Shown here: positions 61,146-64,000 of the stretch, one piece after another
How the letters are laid out: each line of letters begins with the position of its first letter
Position numbering within the stretch: the first letter of the stretch is position 1
Assembly (NCBI RefSeq): GCF_900108365.1
Contig: NZ_FNWQ01000002.1
Location: 806,001 to 870,000 of the forward strand
DNA from: Chryseobacterium culicis
GTDB taxonomy: Bacteria > Bacteroidota > Bacteroidia > Flavobacteriales > Weeksellaceae
Direction of reading: 5' to 3'
DNA: 64,000 bases
Translations under genes and position numbers: made by a program
Notes under the pieces: model-generated
Database searches by the model: none
What the model was told of the DNA's origin: nothing
Seen by the model: only the letters and a program-made list of their open reading frames with translations

Positions 61146-61153
61146 TAAATTTG
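61146..61153 (+). promoter_or_regulatory. Promoter -7 box almost touching the acyltransferase start
   Basis: TAAATTTG with eight bases before the ATG at 61162, implying a leaderless or near-leaderless transcript. Confidence 0.5.
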
Positions 61154-61161
61154 CGTGTTTT

Positions 61162-62046
61162 ATGAATTTTCTAATCAAAATATTATCACTGATCTCTAAG
61201 CTCCCGCTTAAAATATTGTATATTTTTTCGGACGTTATCTTTTTCCTCAATTATTATATTGTGGGATACAGAAAGGAGGTGATCACACAAAATCTTAAAA
61301 AGTCTTTTCCTCATAAATCTGAAGAAGAAATTAAAGATATCAGAAAGAAATTTTATCTTAATTTTTCCGATTATCTGGTAGAAACCATCAAATCATTTAC
61401 TATTTCGGAGACCGAGTCCAGAGTGAGGATGCAGCACATCAACCAGCATTTATTCTACGAAGCAAAGGCGGAAGGTAAAAATATTATTCTTTTGGCGGGA
61501 CATGTTTTCAATTGGGAATGGATCAATGCACTGGCAAGAATTATCCCTCAGGCACACTGCCACCCTGTATACAGAAAGGTTAACAGTGATTTCTGGGAAA
61601 ATCAGATGAAAAAAGTCCGAAACAAATTCGGGAATGAAGCGCTGGAGGCCAATGAAGTTATTCTTAATATTTTCAGATCCAAAAATAACGGAGATTCTGC
61701 TTATATGTTTGTAGCAGATCAAACGCCTCACCATGCTCATGTTACGTACGGGCTGGATTTTTTAAATCAAAGAACGCCGGCTTTTATTGGATACGATAAA
61801 CTGGCTACAAGAATGGATCTTGTTTTTATCTATTGTGAGATGAAAAAGGTGAAACGGGGGTATTATCAGGTAAATTACCACAGAATATATCCGGATGGTG
61901 AAAAGTTTACAGAAAACGAAGTGGTAAGGAAGTTCCACAAATTATTGGAAAATACATTACATAAATATCCTGACAATTACCTTTGGTCACACAGAAAATG
62001 GAAATATCAGGATTCCATTAAGAATTTTGATTCTGAAAAAAAATAG
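61162..62046 (+). CDS. Lysophospholipid acyltransferase, LpxL/HtrB type
   Basis: A 294-residue single-pass membrane enzyme that acylates lipid A precursor or a related lipid. The catalytic HX4E is H114-VFNW-E119 in AGHVFNWEW; the LPLKILYIFSDVIFFLNYYI anchor is at the N-terminus, and FVADQTPHHAHVTYGLDFLNQRTP is the late acyltransferase signature. A TAnnTTTG box sits just in front of the ATG. The GT2 gene starts six bases after it, so both are co-transcribed. Confidence 0.9.
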   Translation: MNFLIKILSLISKLPLKILYIFSDVIFFLNYYIVGYRKEVITQNLKKSFPHKSEEEIKDIRKKFYLNFSDYLVETIKSFTISETESRVRMQHINQHLFYEAKAEGKNIILLAGHVFNWEWINALARIIPQAHCHPVYRKVNSDFWENQMKKVRNKFGNEALEANEVILNIFRSKNNGDSAYMFVADQTPHHAHVTYGLDFLNQRTPAFIGYDKLATRMDLVFIYCEMKKVKRGYYQVNYHRIYPDGEKFTENEVVRKFHKLLENTLHKYPDNYLWSHRKWKYQDSIKNFDSEKK

Positions 62047-62052
62047 ATCGAC

Positions 62053-63033
62053 ATGCAGAAAAAACTGGCAGTGGCCATCTTAAACTGGAACGGAAGAAAC
62101 TGGCTTGAGAAATTTCTTCCGAATGTGCTTCAATTTTCTCAGAATGCCGATATCTATGTGATAGACAATCTTTCTACTGATGATTCCGTTGAGTTTCTAC
62201 AAAACAGTTATCCCACAGTCCATATCATCAGGAATGACAAAAATTATGGGTTTGCAGGCGGCTATAATGAAGGATTAAAATCTATTCATCATGAATATTA
62301 CTGTCTTCTGAACTCCGATGTGGAAGTTACCGGGAACTGGACTGAGCCTGTATTGGAATTGATGGAAAAAAATCCTTCCATTTCAGCAGTGCAGCCCAAA
62401 ATTTTATCATATCACAACAGTAGCTATTTTGAATTTGCCGGTGCCGCCGGCGGACTGATCGATAATCTTGGATATCCCTATTGCAGAGGAAGAGTCTTTG
62501 ACGACCTGGAAGAAGATAAAGGCCAGTACAATGATGAAGCAGAGATTTTCTGGGCTTCAGGATGCTGTTTTTTTATCCGCTCAAAAGATTTTTGGGATCA
62601 GAATGGCTTTGATGCAAGATTCTTTGCGCACCAGGAAGAAATCGACCTTTGCTGGAGGCTGATCAATTCGGGTAAAAAGATTTACTATACCGGCAAGTCC
62701 AGTGTATATCACGTTGGTGGCGGAACGCTCAATAAACAGAGTGCACAGAAGACGTATCTGAACATCAGAAATAATCTTTCTATGCTGCTTAAAAATCTTC
62801 CTTTCCCTCAATTGATTCTTGTTATTTTTTCCAGATTATGCCTGGACAGTGTTGCAGGAATCTATTTCGGATTAAAATACGGTTTTTCCCATCTTTGGGC
62901 CGTTATAAGAGCTCATTTTGGCTTTTATGCCCAGCTTCCAGGTTCATGGAAACTTCGTCAGAGACATCAGAAGAATCTGTTTTACCAGTCAAAGTGGCTA
63001 ATCTTTAAACATTTTTTGGGTGGAAAGAAATAG
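62053..63033 (+). CDS. GT2 family glycosyltransferase
   Basis: A 326-residue glycosyltransferase of the rhamnosyltransferase-like GT2 kind. The N-terminus is VAILNWNGRNWLEKFLPNVLQ, DNLSTDDSVEFL and NDKNYGFAGGYNEGLK; the metal-binding D is in LLNSDVEV. A C-terminal hydrophobic stretch (about 265-295) may anchor it. It follows the acyltransferase gene by six bases and may add a sugar to the same envelope lipid. Donor and acceptor are unknown. Confidence 0.88.
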   Translation: MQKKLAVAILNWNGRNWLEKFLPNVLQFSQNADIYVIDNLSTDDSVEFLQNSYPTVHIIRNDKNYGFAGGYNEGLKSIHHEYYCLLNSDVEVTGNWTEPVLELMEKNPSISAVQPKILSYHNSSYFEFAGAAGGLIDNLGYPYCRGRVFDDLEEDKGQYNDEAEIFWASGCCFFIRSKDFWDQNGFDARFFAHQEEIDLCWRLINSGKKIYYTGKSSVYHVGGGTLNKQSAQKTYLNIRNNLSMLLKNLPFPQLILVIFSRLCLDSVAGIYFGLKYGFSHLWAVIRAHFGFYAQLPGSWKLRQRHQKNLFYQSKWLIFKHFLGGKK

Positions 63034-63191
63034 ATGGCAAATGGGGATCTGGGAAAATTACATCATCCAAATGATCATGAATTAAGGCTGATTAAAGTAA
63101 AAATTCATAACTTCATATCAGCATCAACAGAACGCTGTTAACCATTGACAAAAAAACGAACAGCAACTATCAACAACTTATATTAAAAAAA

Positions 63192-63746
63192 ATGGATTTC
63201 TGCGCAATAGATTTTGAAACGGCCACTCACGAGAAAAGTTCAGCTTGTGAGATGGGAATTTGTGTGGTACAGGATTCTAAAATTGTTGAAACAAAGACCT
63301 GGCTTATTAAACCTCCCAGTTTTCCTTATTTCAGTAAATTTAATATTGCAGTCCACGGTATTCAGCCTGAAGATGTAAAAGACGCACCTACCTTTGACGA
63401 GATATGGTACGAGGCTCAGGATATGATGTATGGAAGCCTTATGATTGCCCATAATGCGGGTTTTGATGCTTCAGTCTTAAGGGGATGTCTGGAGCATTAC
63501 GGAATGTTTACTCCGAAAATAAACTATTTATGCAGTATACAGCTTGCCAAGAAATCATGGAATTACCTTCCGAAATATGGCTTAAAGCCTTTGGCAGAAT
63601 ATCACAAGATTGATTTTACCCACCACAGAGCAGGAGCCGATGCCGAAGTGTGTGCCAAGATCTCTTTATTGGCATTTGAAAAGCTCTTCCTCACCAATAA
63701 TGATGAGGTCAATGACTATATGAAAGCCAAAATTAAAAAGCTTTAG
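63192..63746 (+). CDS. DnaQ-like 3'-5' exonuclease
   Basis: A 184-residue DEDDh exonuclease. Motif I has D7 and E9 in FCAIDFETATHEK, motif II is in HNAGFDASVLRG, and motif III is H-R-A-G-A-D-A-E-V. The form resembles stand-alone epsilon-like nucleases used in repair or RNA turnover. No BRCT or polymerase part is attached. It is followed by a 16-base palindrome. Confidence 0.88.
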   Translation: MDFCAIDFETATHEKSSACEMGICVVQDSKIVETKTWLIKPPSFPYFSKFNIAVHGIQPEDVKDAPTFDEIWYEAQDMMYGSLMIAHNAGFDASVLRGCLEHYGMFTPKINYLCSIQLAKKSWNYLPKYGLKPLAEYHKIDFTHHRAGADAEVCAKISLLAFEKLFLTNNDEVNDYMKAKIKKL

Positions 63747-63758
63747 GAGGACAATGTA

Positions 63759-63774
63759 AAGAACCCGGGTTCTT
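63759..63774 (+). terminator. 16-base palindrome after the DnaQ-like gene
   Basis: AAGAACCCGGGTTCTT is perfect palindrome between converging genes. It lacks a long T tract, so its role as a terminator is possible only. Confidence 0.4.
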
Positions 63775-63794
63775 CATCTGTCATCTGCTCACCA

Positions 63795-64000
63795 TTAATT
63801 ACTCAACACTTCAGACAATAGATTGAATTTTGGAATATCAATCTCAAAAGTCTCCTGTGTTTCAAGGTTTTTAACAAGGTATTTTCCGCTCATATTTCCT
63901 ACTCCGGAACGAAGCATTACATTGGAGAAATAAGAGAAATTTTCACTTGTTCCTATATCAGGAGTCAGGCCTATTACGCCATCACCTATAATTTCTGTGT
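63795..64000 (-). CDS. apaG: ApaG-like protein, C-terminal part (cut by window edge)
   Basis: The last 67 residues of ApaG, a single-domain beta-sandwich protein associated with cobalt and magnesium homeostasis in enterobacteria. Translation of the minus strand gives EIIGDGVIGLTPDIGTSENF, then SGVGNMSGKYLV and ETFEIDIPKFNLLSEV, matching the ApaG core (GxGVxG, P-x-L-x-PGxxFxY and SGxMxGxY in family style). The stop is at 63795. The start is outside the window. Confidence 0.88.
   Translation of the reverse strand, partial: TEIIGDGVIGLTPDIGTSENFSYFSNVMLRSGVGNMSGKYLVKNLETQETFEIDIPKFNLLSEVLSN

Noticed and set aside
63034..63141. 35-codon frame immediately after the glycosyltransferase stop
   Set aside because: It abuts the stop but has no promoter, family or conservation evidence; it reads as chance.
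1..64000. CRISPR array, tRNA, rRNA, transposase, phage or plasmid gene
   Set aside because: None of the characteristic repeats, cloverleaf sequences or genes was seen in a read of both strands; a covariance-model tRNA scan would confirm.

Overview
The window is AT-rich bacterial chromosome from a member of the Bacteroidota, most likely a Chryseobacterium-like flavobacterium (Weeksellaceae). The support is: TAnnTTTG promoter boxes in front of many genes, two proteins with type IX secretion C-terminal sorting domains, a mevalonate-type kinase, split ATP synthase genes without beta and epsilon, a type VI baseplate pair of the Bacteroidetes kind, and SRP, ribosomal and electron-transfer genes that read as flavobacterial. 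Species cannot be fixed from the sequence alone. No tRNA, rRNA, CRISPR array, transposase or prophage was found. Almost the whole window is conserved chromosomal backbone.

Layout. 1-570 is the start of uvrA, cut by the window edge. 865-3213 is an isolated tssE-tssF pair, followed by an amino acid permease, a secreted DUF4920 protein and an M14 carboxypeptidase. 7155-8109 is a gene-free stretch with repeated TTAC-N4-GTAA sites that leads into an XRE regulator; a possible small transcription unit lies just beyond it on the other strand. 9103-12202 holds proline dehydrogenase, a UbiA prenyltransferase and a mevalonate-type kinase. 12336-23495 holds a secreted metalloprotease, two or three transporters, thiolase, a bifunctional nuclease, EtfAB and an SDR enzyme. 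23575-28953 holds a jelly-roll surface protein, an M20 dipeptidase, a lipoprotein, a THUMP-like methyltransferase, a GxxExxY protein with an inverted repeat pair nearby, and DinB. 28962-33536 holds methylmalonyl-CoA mutase small subunit, an FtsB-like protein, uridine kinase, ClpS and a CNNM/CorC-type protein.

33807-39234 is the F-type ATP synthase operon, read on the minus strand as AtpI-like gene-atpB-E-F-H-A-G. Ffh follows on the plus strand. 40822-44730 is a cluster of five small outer-membrane barrel proteins. PhoH, a SAM hydroxide adenosyltransferase, a 2-oxo-acid dehydrogenase E2, a ClC transporter and rpsF-rpsR-rplI follow. 51486-56665 is a drug-efflux locus: an AraC regulator divergent from TolC, HlyD/EmrA-like and MFS genes. 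The right end has two secreted proteins sharing a repeated module, an aldehyde dehydrogenase, a thioredoxin-like protein, an LpxL-like acyltransferase, a GT2 glycosyltransferase, a DnaQ-like exonuclease and the end of apaG.

I found no complete new multi-gene defence or mobile system. The least explained signals are the XRE gene with its ordered operator-like sites, the possible promoter/small ORF/terminator unit at 8650-8947, the orphan baseplate pair, the inverted repeat that supplies a start codon near the GxxExxY gene, and the mRNA hairpins inside the ATP synthase operon. Starts were placed by using promoter boxes to exclude upstream codons wherever possible.
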